64,000 nt of DNA. Origin: Globisporangium splendens (Eukaryota > Oomycota > Peronosporomycetes > Pythiales > Pythiaceae). The notes under the pieces are model-generated. The model made no database searches. It saw nothing but the letters and a program-made list of their open reading frames with translations, and was not told the DNA's origin. Every line of letters starts with the position of its first letter. The first letter of the stretch is position 1. The stretch is taken from the NCBI GenBank assembly GCA_006386115.1, contig VFIW01000037.1, positions 124,001 to 188,000 of the forward strand, in the 5' to 3' direction. A program made the position numbers and the translations under genes. This document shows, one piece after another, positions 1 through 11,901 of the stretch.

Positions 1-41
1 CTGCGCTCCACGACCTGGACCGTGCTGCACGTGGCGCCCAT
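1..41 (-). CDS. 5' end of a gene leaving the window on the left
   Basis: A minus-strand ATG at 41 opens a frame that runs off the left edge, giving 13 codons that begin MGATCSTVQVVER. The start MGxxCS is the usual form of an N-myristoylated and palmitoylated membrane-targeted protein. That is inference from the motif alone. Nothing else of the gene is visible, so no function is assigned. The sequence upstream of the start holds a CT tract near 111-129. Confidence 0.35.
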   Translation of the reverse strand, partial: MGATCSTVQVVER

Positions 42-658
42 GCTCTCTCAGCGGAAATGAGTCTGCGGCGCCTCTTCCTTCGACGTGACCTTGGATTGGC
101 TCGGACAAGCGCTCTCTCTCTCTCTCTCTGACTGACCACCTCAACTGTATCAGTCAACTAGCCCTGGACTTTGGGGTGAAATGCGCGGCGCTGATTCGCC
201 AAAAAGGTGCGCCAAGCAGCTGAGGTTGACAGAAAAGGACGCTCGGTGAACTTTCTGGCGCCGTTCGTTCGTTCGGTTTCTGCAGACCTCGCACTCGTGC
301 CCAGAGGATATGGAAGGCGCCAGCGACCTTCCCACTCACTCGCGCACCCATTTCCATAGCCACAGAATCATGAGCACGAACCCCATTAGGCTCCAGCATT
401 TGCGTCTGGACAGAGGCACTTGGAGCATCAGATGGCGCTGTGTGCTTCAAACGAAGTGTGGGCCACACAATCGCAGCTCTTCAAGTGGACCACGCGAGCT
501 GAACTCGTTGATGAGTGCTGTACAAGTAGGCGATGCTCGAGTTGCAGTATTAGCTTAAGTTATTACTTCAGATGAGAACACCTGTCTAATACGGTGATCG
601 AGACACATTAAACGAGAAGCAAAAAGGCGAGACCAACGTGCAGGATCAAGTCGTCGGT
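42..658. other. Divergent intergenic region
   Basis: This is the spacer between the minus-strand gene at the left edge and the hydrolase. It contains a CT dinucleotide tract at about 111-129 followed by short gact repeats. The small open frames on both strands show no recognisable protein and are treated as chance. No promoter element could be assigned. Confidence 0.5.
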
Positions 659-1801
659 ATGTGGATCAGCACGGCGCTGTGGCTCGCGGCGCTCATGACG
701 GCGGGCGCCGTCGCGCTCTTCGTGCTCTTCGTGCTCTTCGTGCTCTTTGGACCAGGCATCGACGCCCACAACCCGCGCGTGCTGCACCCGCTCACGGAGA
801 TCGAGAAGAAGTTCCTGAGCGACCACATCGCACGCGCGACCGAGGAGACCGGGTACATGCAGCGACCGCGGCCGAGAAACCAGATCGCGAAGATCTTTTA
901 TCGCTTCTGGCTGCCAAAGCATCTCGATGCGCACGAGCACGCGAAGGGGGTGGTGGTCGTGCTGCATGGCATGAACTCGCACAGTGCGCGCAACAACACA
1001 TTCATGGTGGAATTGCTGCAGAGTGGCTTCGTCGTCGCGGGCATTGATCATGAAGGCATGGGCAGAAGTGACGGACGGCATGGCTACTTTTCGAGCGTCC
1101 ACCATCTGACTGACGATGCGATCGAGTTTGTGAAGATGGTGAAAGAGAAGTACAAGGGGCAGAAAGTGTTTTTACATGGCGGGTAGGTGGCGGATGCTGC
1201 TGGGTATGCGCGTTTTGATACATTCTCACTTTCTCCATCCGTCTTCAATCTACTGCGCAGATCTCTTGGCGGGCTCATGATCCTTAATATTTTGGCCAAG
1301 GTCGACAAGAATTTCGTCAATGGCGCTGTGATCTTGTGTCCTGCCGTGCAAATCCACAAAACGTCTCGACCTTCGGCAACAGTTGAAAACGTCGGGAAGT
1401 TCCTACGCGCCGTTGCTCCAAAGATCCCGTTTGCACAGGGCAACCGCGGTCGCAACAGCTCTCCTGAGATAGCTGCAGTGATTGATGCCATGAAACGCGC
1501 CGATCCGCTCTTCTACAACGGCCGACTGCGCATCGGCACGGGGCTTGCGATTCTGGATGCCATTAATCACATTCAAGACAAATTCCACCTCATCGAGACG
1601 CCGTACCTGCTGCAACACGGTCTGGCCGATCAAGTGTGCCATATCTCGGGATCCGAAGATCTTCACACGAAAACGAGCAGCAAGGACAAACAGTTCAAGT
1701 CGTACCCAGGTGGATCGCACGACCTCAGTAACGAACCTCCTCCAATCCGCAACGCCGTAGTCAACGACTTTGTCGCGTGGCTGGAAGAAAGAGCCGCATG
1801 A
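659..1801 (+). CDS. Membrane-anchored alpha/beta hydrolase, monoglyceride lipase-like
   Basis: Two exons (659-1182, 1261-1801) join across a 78-bp intron and rebuild the nucleophile elbow HGGSLGG, a GxSxG motif. The ATG at 659 is chosen because the in-frame codon upstream is only GTG. Residues about 5-32 form one hydrophobic segment containing a VLF triplet repeat, so the enzyme is probably anchored in a membrane. Other family features are VVLHGMNSH (oxyanion region), DHEGMGRSDGRHG and a late YPGGSHDL carrying the likely catalytic histidine. The family (serine aminopeptidase S33/monoacylglycerol lipase) hydrolyses lipid esters. The exact substrate is unknown. Confidence 0.85.
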
Positions 1802-1909
1802 CGTGGCGACAGCAGACGAACGTGAGCAAATGCAATATTGCCGATCAAAATAAAGCAAATATGAGAAGTTAGAAATGCATAGTTAGATTAAAGTTGTTTG
1901 TCGCCTCGT

Positions 1910-2620
1910 CTACACTGCCGACGTGACTTGCCCAGCTGTTTTTGCACAGCACTTCTTGAGAATCGCGCGCCCGTACGGAATAAATGACGCTCCATACCAG
2001 AGCATCGCGCAATACTGCACGATCACGAACAGCATCACGAGCGGTCCTGCTTTCGGGAAGCCGAACGCAATGATAAGCGTGCAAATCATCGCGCCGATCC
2101 AGATGCAGCACGCCACGCGACGAACGGGCATGCACATAACCTTCAGTTGGCGCTTCGGCCCGACCAGAAACAGTGAACTTCCGATACTACAGAGGTTGCC
2201 AACGGTGTAAAAGAAGGCGAACTGCTTCACGTGCTTTGGCCCGCCCCACATCATCAGCGTGGACAGGAACCCGCAGAGCGCACCGAACGCGTAGCACCCG
2301 ATCGCACCGTAGAGTCTCTGGCGCTTGGTCAGTTTGCATTCCTCAGCGATTTCGTCCAGCAGACCTTCTTCTTCCTGGTTCTTGGGCGTCGACGCGGGGG
2401 ATTCCAGGTCGCCGCTGCTGCTCTCGGACTCGGTCTTGCCGACGGAGCCGCTCGACATGACCTTGGGGATCTTAATATTGAGCGACTCGGCGGTGGAGCG
2501 CGCCTTGCTCTGCAGCTGCACCACGACGGCGCTCTTCTGCGTCACATCCTTCAGCGACGTCGCCTTCTCCTTCGCGAACGCCGCCGTCTGCGCCGACTTG
2601 GTCTTGAGCTGCTCCAGCAT
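1910..2620 (-). CDS. SFT2: SFT2-like vesicle transport membrane protein
   Basis: A single exon of 236 residues. The frame is open further upstream, but the start MLEQLKTKSAQ at 2620 is preferred because the extension looks non-coding. The N-terminal half is soluble, with a charged helix and a serine/glutamate-rich stretch. The C-terminal half has four close transmembrane helices, including GAIGCYAFGALCGFLSTLMM and FFYTVGNLCSIGSSLFLVGP. This TVGNLxSxxSxxFLxGP pattern is typical of SFT2/Got1-type proteins, which act in endosome-to-Golgi vesicle fusion. The gene is divergent from CSN2. Confidence 0.85.
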   Translation of the reverse strand: MLEQLKTKSAQTAAFAKEKATSLKDVTQKSAVVVQLQSKARSTAESLNIKIPKVMSSGSVGKTESESSSGDLESPASTPKNQEEEGLLDEIAEECKLTKRQRLYGAIGCYAFGALCGFLSTLMMWGGPKHVKQFAFFYTVGNLCSIGSSLFLVGPKRQLKVMCMPVRRVACCIWIGAMICTLIIAFGFPKAGPLVMLFVIVQYCAMLWYGASFIPYGRAILKKCCAKTAGQVTSAV

Positions 2621-3084
2621 CTTCCTGCTATTTATTCTGAGCGCTCTTGCCAAACAGCACAGCAGCCTGCCACATGCTCGAAAACGCAGTAAGCTAAATT
2701 TGCTGCATGTGTGGACCACTCCTCACAAACATACAATAAGGTGTCAGCCCTATTTAGTGTGTTGGGTTGACTTTTCCATCAAGATGAAGCTTGAGGGGAT
2801 AGTTTGAGGCAAGATGACTTTTCTATTTTCTCTCTACTGCCAGGTGTCAACAGAGAGAGAGAGAGAGAAATGAAGATATGCTTCCAGAGAAGCTCTTCCT
2901 CAATGAATATGGAGCACTGTCCGTGCCCGAGTGTGTGTCACGCACTACCGTACCTTGTAAATAGTGTGGGCCACTCTTCAAAGCATAGAATAAGGTGTGT
3001 CAGGAACCCTATTTAGTGCATCAATATCTCTGTGGGTTGCATCGAGGTGAAGCTTGAGGGGATCATTCGGGGCAAGATTGCAAG
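2621..3084. repeat. SFT2/CSN2 divergent promoter with a duplicated segment of about 110 bp
   Basis: Two similar direct copies lie at about 2709-2820 and 2963-3078. Shared blocks include an aataaggtgt stretch, ccctatttagtg, tgggttg, and gaagcttgaggggat. The second copy ends directly before the CSN2 start codon. The copies are separated by a GA tract at 2852-2868. The match is imperfect, with small insertions in copy two, so the duplication is not recent. Open frames inside are not considered genes. Confidence 0.75.
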
Positions 3085-4832
3085 ATGTCCGACTCGGAGG
3101 AGTATGAGTACGAGTATGACAGCGACGAGGCCTACAACAGCGACGAGCAGCTCGACGGCTCCGACGGCGAGGCCAACGAGGAGAAGAGCGCCGCGCGCGA
3201 GACGCTCATCGAGCTCGAGAACACATTCTACGAGGCCGAAGATTTCCGCCAGCGCGGCGATCTCGTGAAAGCGCTCGAGTACTTTCAGAAGGTGGTGGCG
3301 CTGGAGAAGCGCACGATCGAGGATGCGCCGGAGAACATGAAGTGGAGCTTCCAGGCGTACGAGAACATTGTCAAGATATGCGTGAGCAGCCAGCGGTGGG
3401 ACGACATGCTCGCGAACTACCAGGAGATGCTGACGTTCTTGCCGTACGTCACCCGCAACGAAAGCACCGACTCGATCTCGTCCATCCTCGATGTCGTGTC
3501 CGCGAGCACAGGCACCGAGCAGCGGGAAAGCACCAAGTATTCTTCAAAGGTGAGGCTCGCTGATGGTGCTTAATGTCTGGTGTTTGTGGTGCTAATGAGG
3601 GTGATTTGATGGATTTAGATGTACGAAATCACGCTCGATCGCCTGAAAGACGCCAACAATGACCGGCTATGGTTCAACATGAACGTGAAGCTGGGAAAGC
3701 TGTACTTGGATCTGAATGAGTTTGCACAGTTGCGCAAGTTGCTGGACCAGTTGTACGTGTACTGCCAAACACCTGAAGGTGGCAATGACCAAAGCAAGGC
3801 GACAGCATTGCTGGACGTATACTCCCTCGATATCCAGGTACCGATCAAGATATTAAAGTATACTTGTCTTCAGCTTTGTTCAGCTGAGGAGTTTGTTAAC
3901 TTTGCATTTGTATGGTCTAGCTCTGTGGGGCGACAAAAAATAGCAAGAAGCTGCGCGAGATTTATCCAAAGACGCTTGGGTTAGATGCTGCCGTCGCGGA
4001 TCCGCGAGTCATGGGGTGCGTGCTGCACATTTTGTAAGCAGGACTTACGTTTGGGGGACTTTGCTGACTGTTTCTTCTTTGCGTCATTGTCTGCAGCGTC
4101 GTGCGTGAAGAAGGTGGGAAGATGTACTTGGAGGAGAAACAGTGGATGCTCGCGTACAATGAGTTCTTTGAGAGCTTTCGAAACTACCAGGAAGCAGGGA
4201 ATGCGCGCGCCACGCAGTCACTCAAGTATGTCGTGCTTTCGAACATGCTCGCGAGCTCCGACATCAACCCTTTCGATTCCCGCGAAGCCAAAGTGTATCA
4301 AGATGTCGAAGAGATTGGTGCGATGTTGCTGCTTCGCGGTGCGTACGAGTCGAACGACATCGTGCAGTTTGAGAAAATCCTGAAGAACCCGAAGTACAAA
4401 TTGCTGAGCGACCCGATCATGAGCAAGTACCTCAATCCATTGCTGCGCAACATCCGCTGCCAAGTGATGAAAAAGCTTGTTCGGCCATACCAGATCATTC
4501 AATTAGCGAGTCTCGCGAAAGCGATGAATATCTCGAGCCGCGAAGTCGAGGATATCGCTGTCGGGTTGATCCAGAACGACGAACTAGACGCCAAAATCGA
4601 CCAAACAAACGGATTCCTGGCTATTCAGACCAAGCAAAAGTACGTTTTGTATGGGTTGCATTCTTTTCCCTGCTTCAAAATTCTGACAATGTGTTTCTAA
4701 CCTTGTTTTCCCATGTGCGCAACTTACAGGAATCGTGATTCAGACAAACTTTTTGATGCTCTCAGCAGTTGGACAAAGTCGCTCGATCGTGCGCACAGCG
4801 TGATTGTTTCTCGAGTTGCATTGCAGCCTTAA
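3085..4832 (+). CDS. CSN2: COP9 signalosome complex subunit 2
   Basis: Five exons (3085-3549, 3619-3837, 3921-4015, 4097-4639, 4730-4832) give 474 residues, against 443 in human CSN2. The N-terminus is acidic, followed by TPR-like helices and a C-terminal PCI domain. Diagnostic stretches include MKWSFQAYENIVKIC, YEITLDRLKDANNDRLWFN, MGVVREEGGKM, NPFDSREAKVY and LLRNIRCQVMKKLVRPY. All four introns splice in phase with GT-AG ends. CSN2 is a scaffold subunit of the COP9 signalosome, which removes NEDD8 from cullin-RING ubiquitin ligases. The 5' leader contains one copy of a duplicated segment. Confidence 0.97.
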
Positions 4833-5142
4833 AGCAAGAGAGCTATTAAGTGACTTTCGTGATCTTGCTTCCCCAGAAAAAAGTAAACTCGTAGAGTCGA
4901 TGTGGTGCATAGTGATAGATTTTCTGATTTTGCGATCATTCTGTTGTGGAGCTGAGGGAGTGGGTGGGCGATTGTTGTTTGCGTTTGTCTACGACGTGGC
5001 TTTCAACATCAATTGGTGCATTTCATCACAATATTCATCAAATCGTCTATTATTCATCTGTTGCTGTGGAGTGAACGCACGAGACAGGTACAAATCTTCT
5101 AGCAACCTATCCGCCTTAAAGCAAGGGAAATGATACGTGTAC
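4833..5142. other. Convergent 3' spacer between CSN2 and pyridoxal kinase
   Basis: About 310 bp of AT-richer sequence lies between two stop codons facing each other. It carries the two 3' untranslated regions. No gene, RNA or repeat is seen. Confidence 0.6.
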
Positions 5143-6194
5143 TTACTGCGACGTTATTGGCTTCGCATGAATCCGGATTACAGGATTAGCGATCACATTG
5201 CGACTTTGAATGAGCTTGAGATCGCAGTTTTTGCCGCCGAGTTTCAACGTAATGCGGAGCACATCTTGGATCGTGGAGATGACGTTTTCCAGCACGCGCT
5301 TGAAATCGTTTGGGTACCGGTGCAGCCACGCGAGCAGCAACGCCGCGAACAAGTCGCCTGTGCCGGTGTAGTAGCTATCGATCCACGGGAAGCGGATCTC
5401 GTACTGCTCGTAGGAGGGCAGCTCTCCGTCCTTTGCGTCACCGCCGACTTTGCTTCCGATCACCAATAGTTCGCGCGGCTTTCCCGACTTTGCGGCCTCC
5501 TCCTCGGCGCCTGCTTCCTCGAAACTGCTGATCACGACCACACGCGGACCCTGCGCATGCAGCTTCTTGCACGCAGCCAATGCATCAGCGACGGTCGCGA
5601 GCTTCATCTCTGTGAGCATCTCGCACTCGAACTGGTTTGGCGTCAAGACGTCAGCGATTGGCACGACCTGGGAGCGATACACCTCCACTATCAATCGTCG
5701 CCACAGCAACAATCCGGTTAGCAGTCATTTTGACAATATAGATAACGCGCAATCGTACCTAGTTCCATGGGCACGTAGAGTTTGCCGAGGTCACCAAGCA
5801 CGGGGTCGCACACATACATGAAACGCGAGGGGTCGGTCTGCGCCGCGCGCAGGCGCTGGTACACGCGCACAATCGCTCCCAGCAGCGTGACGGAGCCAAC
5901 GTACCCCGTCAGCAGATGCGTGTGCGCGTCCTTGAGCAGGTTGTTGTGCTCCATGCCGTCGAGCAGGTCGTGCAGATCGTCGCCCGTGAGGCGCAGGTGC
6001 TTGCCCGAGAAGTGCTTGTAGCCTGTGTGGTTGGAGAAGTGCACGCTGTTGATGATGTCGACGTCCATGCCCAGCAGCTGCAGCGGGAAGACCGCGCTCT
6101 TGTTGCCCACGTAGCCCTGCACGACGTGCGACTGGATGCTCAGCACGCGGCCGCCCACGTCGTCCGGGATCTCCAGCGGATGCTCGGCCGCCAT
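5143..6194 (-). CDS. PDXK: Pyridoxal kinase
   Basis: Two exons (6194-5759, 5687-5143) are joined across a 71-bp intron, giving 326 residues. The splice restores YVPMELVEVYRSQVVPIAD. The enzyme phosphorylates vitamin B6 vitamers with ATP to give pyridoxal 5'-phosphate in the cytosol. Family signs are the N-terminal RVLSIQSHVVQGYVGNKSA, LTGYVGS, YVCDPVLGD, LTPNQFE and the ribokinase catalytic loop YYTGTGDLFAALLLAWL, whose GTGD aspartate is the expected catalytic base. Length and motif order match eukaryotic PDXK. Confidence 0.97.
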
Positions 6195-7801
6195 CTTCGC
6201 CAGTGCCTTCGGATCGGTTCTTCTGAATCGGTTAGTTGCTCACAAGCGAGTCGTACTTAGCAGGGAATGCCACTGTGTGTTGCGCATTTGAGTCACTATA
6301 CAGAGGGAGAAAGAATGGTTGCAATAGTGACGCCATTTGTGTGCTTTGTCACTATGTCGGGGGAGAAGAAAGTTGTGTGACAGTGACGCGCATCTCCTGA
6401 AAGGTCACAAGTTGTTGTCATGTCCTTTCAGCAGACAGATGCCCACATGCAGCAAGTGCATGCGCATTGCGATGGCTGACTGACTGACTATGCGTAATTG
6501 CTCGATGTGATGCCATATCCCGCTTTGCCTTTTCTCCACTAGTTGTCCCAATAACAATGCGCAGACGTGCGCTATCCCCACAGCCATACTGGCGAAAAGC
6601 TACGAAAGATACCTGTCAGCTCCTCCATTTCGTTGAGGTGGTGCTATCTGATCTGAGTGCAGTTTGTTTGTACGGATCGCAAGTTGAACCAGTTGAGACG
6701 TGCGCCAGCATCCGCGTTCTCTCCATGGACGCCGTTGCAGCTTCCTGTAGAAAACTTGGAATGCGACACTGTCCGCATGTTCCATTCGCCACATTCGGCT
6801 GGACTGGGAGAATGTCTCGCATAAGCGAGCGAGAAAGGAAAAATCCAATTTTGCCAAGTCGAAGAAGAAAAGAGCGCGGGGATCAATTCTACAGACGCAT
6901 GGCTCATTTGCGCACGCGGTTGGATCTGCCTGGAGCTGCGAGCATGAGAGAGAGAGAGAGAAAACAGGGATGCAAGCGCGTCCCATTCGCCAACGCGGCG
7001 TGCGATGAAGCAAGCGACTCACTGCGTGAATCGGTGCCGCTTGACGAGGATCGGAAAATGCGCTGGGGAAGACATTTTTCCTGTTTATCTTTCGATTCCG
7101 CGCTGTTTACACGTGTTGGGTGGTTCAATAAAGCCTCTTAACGTTTCGTTCCTGCTGTTATTGCCACCTGTTATTCGAGGGCAGTCGTGGGTGCAGTGTC
7201 AGGAGGCAGGGTTTTTCTCCCACAACAGCTGTTTTGGAGTCGTACTTAGCGGAAGGAACCTTGTCCTTTCCATGCGTGGGTAGGTGTTTCAGTGGAGACC
7301 ATGTGTGACGACGCACCAGAGGGAGGAAACTGAGCGACCGACTCTCTCCCAAGCAAAAGAAACTGTGCGAGATTGTTTCATAGGAATAGGGTTCTATACT
7401 ACTATTTGTAGCATAGTAGGAGCTAGACGGATTTCCTTTGACTTGACTCTCTCAGTGCAGTCAACCAACCGCGAAATATGGAGCCCGACCCTCTTTTTCC
7501 TCAGATTACCTTTTTTGATTTGATTTCATTAGAAGCAGTGCATCCTACTTGAAGGCAACATTGCCGTTTGGTTTTAAATCCGTATCGAGCTGCAGGGTAG
7601 GATTGCCTCAGTCAGCGAGTCAAAAGACGGAACAACCAGAGAGTCAGAAGCGAGTGGAGACCACAAACACATCCATACACGTGTGGAGCGTCTTTCTGCG
7701 TGCGCCTCCTTTTCGCCGCTCACGTAAAAGCCGCTGGAGAGGCGCCTGTTTCATTCGACTCATTTGGTCACGAGAGCCCTCCCACACACCAATATACCGC
7801 C
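6195..7801. other. Divergent intergenic region of 1.6 kb
   Basis: This region lies between pyridoxal kinase and the first type I membrane protein. It holds a degenerate local tandem duplication (about 6290-6333 and 6350-6390, both starting gtcactat and ending gtgacg), a GA tract at about 6946-6962, and a short sequence gagtcgtacttagc seen at about 6248 and again at about 7230. Several open frames of 60-190 codons overlap here on both strands. None shows a protein-like composition or splice structure that I trust. Confidence 0.5.
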
Positions 7802-8690
7802 ATGAAGAGCGCGCGACGCGTCCTCGTATGCGCGGCGCTGGCGCTGCTGACGCTCCCCGCATGCAGCGCTGCAGGTATGAATGGCACAATGCGTACAGAG
7901 GGACCTTATTGAAGGTCTCAATCCATAGAACGCACTAATGGCTTTGTTTTGTGTTTCTCCTTGCGCAGATAAGATAACGCCATCGCCCGCGCTAGCCGAA
8001 GCGATCGCCAATGGCGAAGTGTCGTACGCGCCAGCGGCAGCCGCGTACGTTCCGCCTGTCGGGAACATTGACTCGTCTTCTGATACCGGATCGTCCAGCT
8101 TCACCGCGCCAATCGTGACATCACCTCCTTCGACGACAGCGGCGCCAGCGGCGTCTGGCCAGAGTGAGGCCGAGACAGCGGTGGACTCGTTCCAGAGCAA
8201 GAATGGAGTCACCACGGGTACAGGGGGACATGGCAGTGCCTCCTCCGCTATCATTGGTGTTTGTGCATTCGTCGGTGTTGCAGCTGTGGTGATGGCCGTG
8301 ATGTACAAGCGCAAGACCGCAGCAACGACCGCGGAAGACGAGGAGCAGCCGCAGCCACAGCAGCAACGAACCACGACTTGCACGTTTGAGAACGCCGATT
8401 TATCTCCACACCGCGACTCGGTCGATGGAATGCTCCAGGAAATGCGTCCCACGGCAGAGAGCTCCGATATGCTCCCTGTTTTCTCCTCCAACCGAGTTGA
8501 TGCTGGCGTCGGAATCGTCCGAATCTCGTCGCCGTTTGGAGCGAAAGGAGCGCGCATCAGCTCCCCAGCACAGCGACGAGGCAACTCGGACTACAACATT
8601 GAGTTCAACGTCGTCCGAGACGGCAGCAATGTCAGCTCAAGATTAGGCTCGACTGCTGTTACCAAGAGCAGCACTGAAGCAGACCTGTAA
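7802..8690 (+). CDS. Serine/threonine/alanine-rich type I membrane protein
   Basis: Two exons (7802-7874, 7969-8690) encode 264 residues. Exon 1 is almost exactly a signal peptide (MKSARRVLVCAALALLTL, cleavage likely near CSAA). The outer part is rich in S, T, P and A, followed by one transmembrane helix at about residues 118-140 (SAIIGVCAFVGVAAVVMAVM), a YKRK stop-transfer and a cytoplasmic tail of about 120 residues with RISSPFGAKGARISSP. I do not recognise a family. The same architecture is seen in the gene at 11902-13506, on the other side of the kinase. A cell-surface or wall-facing sensor is one possible role, but this is a guess. Confidence 0.7.
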
Positions 8691-9283
8691 GGTGCAACCT
8701 CCACCCACAAATCCATCCCATATATTAGACCAACAGCAATGATGGACTCATGAAGCGTACAGTCTCGTTTCCAGAAGAACGTCGTGAGGGCAGCACCGTT
8801 TTGAACCTTTTTTCCGTCAGCCCCCTCAACGTGGTTTTCGCTCGTCGTCGCTGGTGCATTTTAGTCTTCCCACCTCCTTCATGCTTGCATCCTAAAAATG
8901 AAATATCTAATCGTCAACTGTTATACGAGATAGCAACATTAATCAATGAATCGATGGCAAATGGGACAACTGGACAGCACGCGCACACTTGTTCACATCC
9001 ATCTTGTTTCCATTTTGCTGCAAAATGGACTCGTGGTAAAATTCAGCGCAAGTGCTTCGTCCAGCACCTCATGTCATCCGACAAGCCAACAGATGCAATT
9101 CCGCGTTAAGTTCGCACATGTCTAAAAATAGACAAGACTGGTTCTTTTCAAATACCGGTATACCTCCAAAATACCGGCACATATCGAACCCGCTTCTCCC
9201 CTGTCCTTCTGTCCTTCACCGCGGAATGTGGTCCTCCTGGCTGCGTCTGCGTGAGGTGGCAGTCGCACAAACTTGACTTTTGT
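8691..9283. other. Intergenic region upstream of the LAMMER kinase
   Basis: About 590 bp containing the 3' end of the membrane-protein transcript and the kinase promoter. Small open frames are present. Nothing recognisable is seen. Confidence 0.5.
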
Positions 9284-11673
9284 ATGAACCGGCGCCGCCG
9301 AGGCTGCGACTCGTTGGACGCGCGCATGGACTCCGCCTACGGCCGCGACCACGACAGCTACTCGCCCGCGCGCTCTTCGGGTCGGGGCAGCGACCGCTAC
9401 TACCGCACGAAGGGCTCGTCGCGGTCGCGCCCGCGCGCCAAGAAGCGCCACTCGCGCAGCCCCAGTCCCGTCGCGTCGCGGCTCCGCCACCAGCGCCCGC
9501 CGCCGGCACCGAGCCGCTCGTCGCGCCACCGGAGAGACAAGGCGGACTGCAGTCCGCGCGGCCAGCGATCGCGCTCCCGCTCGCGGTCGAGGTCGCATTC
9601 ACCGCGTCGACGTGGGGGTAAGCACTGCTGCTTTTTTTTTCTTTGTTCTCTCTGCCATTGCATCCAATTTTGAAGTGATAATGGAACATTGCTGTATTTA
9701 TGTAGGCTCTCGCTCGACCCGCGCGCGTGCGTCGCGTTCGCGGTCCAGACGTCATTCGGGGGTTCGATCCAGGTGCGTGCTGTGCTGTTTTTGCTAGTGT
9801 CGCGACTTCAACTTTGAATGCGTCATGGGAAACACGCAAACGAAATTCGATACTGACGGTGTGCTTGTGATTGCAGACCACGGCGAAGCGGTCGAGACCG
9901 TGACAACTATCGAAGCCGCGGTGCACAAGGAGGCGGAGGTGGTGGGTCGCGGTACAATAGCCGCAGTCACAGCGGCCACACGAACCGTTCGCACCGGTCG
10001 GATCGCTCGCATCGCCCCAAGAAGCACCACGCGCGTCGCGAACGCAAGCGGTCGGAGGAGAAACATGTCGAGAAAGACGGCAGCGACGACAGCTCGGCCC
10101 ACGACGATACGATCGGCAGCTACGACGGGAAACCGGGTGACTACATTGCTTCACGATGTAAGTTGGCTATGCTTGGAGCTGAAGAACAGGAGGCTTTTGA
10201 CTCACCAGTTGCTGTTATTTGTGTTGCAGACAAAATCATTCGCGAAGCTGGACTGGGCACATTCGGTCGTGTCCTCGAGTGCCTCGACAAGCAGCGCAAC
10301 ATTGTCGTCGCCATCAAGGTCGTGCGCCAAGTGGAAAAGTACACCGAGTCAGCGAAGGTACGCACTGCGAACTTTGTATATGCCTTTAGCCGTGCGTTGG
10401 TGGTCATGCGATTTATACTTTATGATTGTAATCGCATGCAGATTGAGGCTGCAATCCTTCAGGATGTGAACGACAAGGACGAAAACAACGAGTCGCTCTG
10501 CGTGCGCATGTATAAATGGTATGAATCTAGTTTCACACTGCTCGATAGTCGCACTCTAATTGTGTGTTACTGCTGTGCACAGGTTTGAGTATAAAGGCCA
10601 TGTGTGCATGGTGTTTGAGCGCCTCGGGTGCTCGCTCTACGATTACCTCAAGAACCACGACTACAAGCCGTTCCCGCTTCACTGTATCCGCGCGTACGCG
10701 TGGCAGCTTTTAACAGCGCTGGAGTTTATCCACAGCATCAAGCTCATCCACACGGACCTGAAGCCAGAGAACATCTTGCTCGTCGACGACGAAGAAGAGC
10801 GCGTGTCGTCGTCGTCGTCGTCGTCGCCATCGTCCACGTCGTCGTACGGCTCACCGCCCAACGGGAACGCGTCGCAGTGGTCCAACGGCAGGCAGTGGAA
10901 GCAACGAGACCGCGGGCTGTCGGAAGGCGAGTCGGGACGCTTGGCTCTTCGACCTCCCGCGTGCAACGCTGTCAAATGTACGTTGTTGTGTGTTGATATG
11001 CATGCCTAAGGCTACATTGATAACGGTGTACTGACTGGAACGTGTACTCTTTGTTCTGTAGTGATTGATTTCGGCGGTGCGACGTACGATGATGAATCCA
11101 AGAGCTCCATTATCAATACGCGCCAGTACCGGTCTCCAGAAGTTATTCTTGGCGTCGGGTGGAGTTTCCCGTCCGACATTTGGTCGGCTGGCTGTATCAT
11201 CGCGGAATTGTATCTCGGCGAGCTGCTTTTTGCTACGGTATGGAACAAAGTGGTGGTTGGACGCGTACAGCCAATGAGTTCTTGTTTGCTGATTTGTTGT
11301 ATTGCTATGTGTCGCCATACAGCATGACAACTTGGAGCACTTGGCGTTGATCGAGCGCTGCATTGGGAAGCTCCCCGCCCAAATGATCGCGAATGCGTCA
11401 AAGCCAGCGGCCAAGTTTTTCCGTCGCGGGAAATTGAACTGGCCCGAGGGGGCTTCAAGCGAGGAAAGCGTGGACCACGTTCGGAAAATGCGCACACTGG
11501 AACAACTGCTTGCTCCGGACGACGCAGCGTCCGGGTTGCTGGATCTGCTGCAGTTGATGCTGATCCTGGACCCGGAGGACCGTGTGACAGCGAAAGAAGC
11601 TTTGAACAACCCATTCTTTGACGGTTTTTCCATGAAGGACATCGTCGCGACGAACGGGACGCAGAGCCAATAG
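9284..11673 (+). CDS. LAMMER (CLK-type) dual-specificity protein kinase with RS-rich N-terminus
   Basis: Eight exons (9284-9617, 9706-9772, 9877-10157, 10230-10357, 10442-10518, 10583-10977, 11062-11237, 11323-11673) give 602 residues, all in phase. The first about 225 residues are rich in arginine-serine dipeptides. The kinase domain follows: glycine loop [15 protein letters not shown] with the ATP lysine, [11 protein letters not shown] catalytic loop, DFGGATYD, and [11 protein letters not shown], the family signature. A serine-run insert ([11 protein letters not shown] and beyond) sits between the catalytic loop and DFG, where LAMMER kinases usually carry an insertion. CLK kinases phosphorylate SR splicing factors in the nucleus. 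An alternative in-frame start is ATG 9326. Confidence 0.95.
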
Positions 11674-11901
11674 GTTTGCAATAGAAGAAAGAAGACAACA
11701 GTTGTGCCAGAACGTAGGAGCGAGAGGCACAGGGAGAGAAAAGGAACAGAGGAGATGCAAGTTTAGGAAGAAAGAAGTGCACGAAGCACCAGAACAGCAG
11801 CCAGCAACATATACACACTTTTTCGACATGTTTTGCGACGGTTAATAGGGACAACTTTAGGATTTATTACACGTGTCTCTGGTTTTTCTCTTAACGTTGC
11901 T

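Noticed and set aside
638..658. Earlier start of the hydrolase
   Set aside because: The codon at 638 is GTG, which is not expected to start a eukaryotic nuclear gene. ATG 659 is used.
6557..7141. 194-codon plus-strand frame between pyridoxal kinase and the membrane protein
   Set aside because: Mixed composition, overlapped by equally long frames on the other strand, no domain, and it runs through a GA tract.
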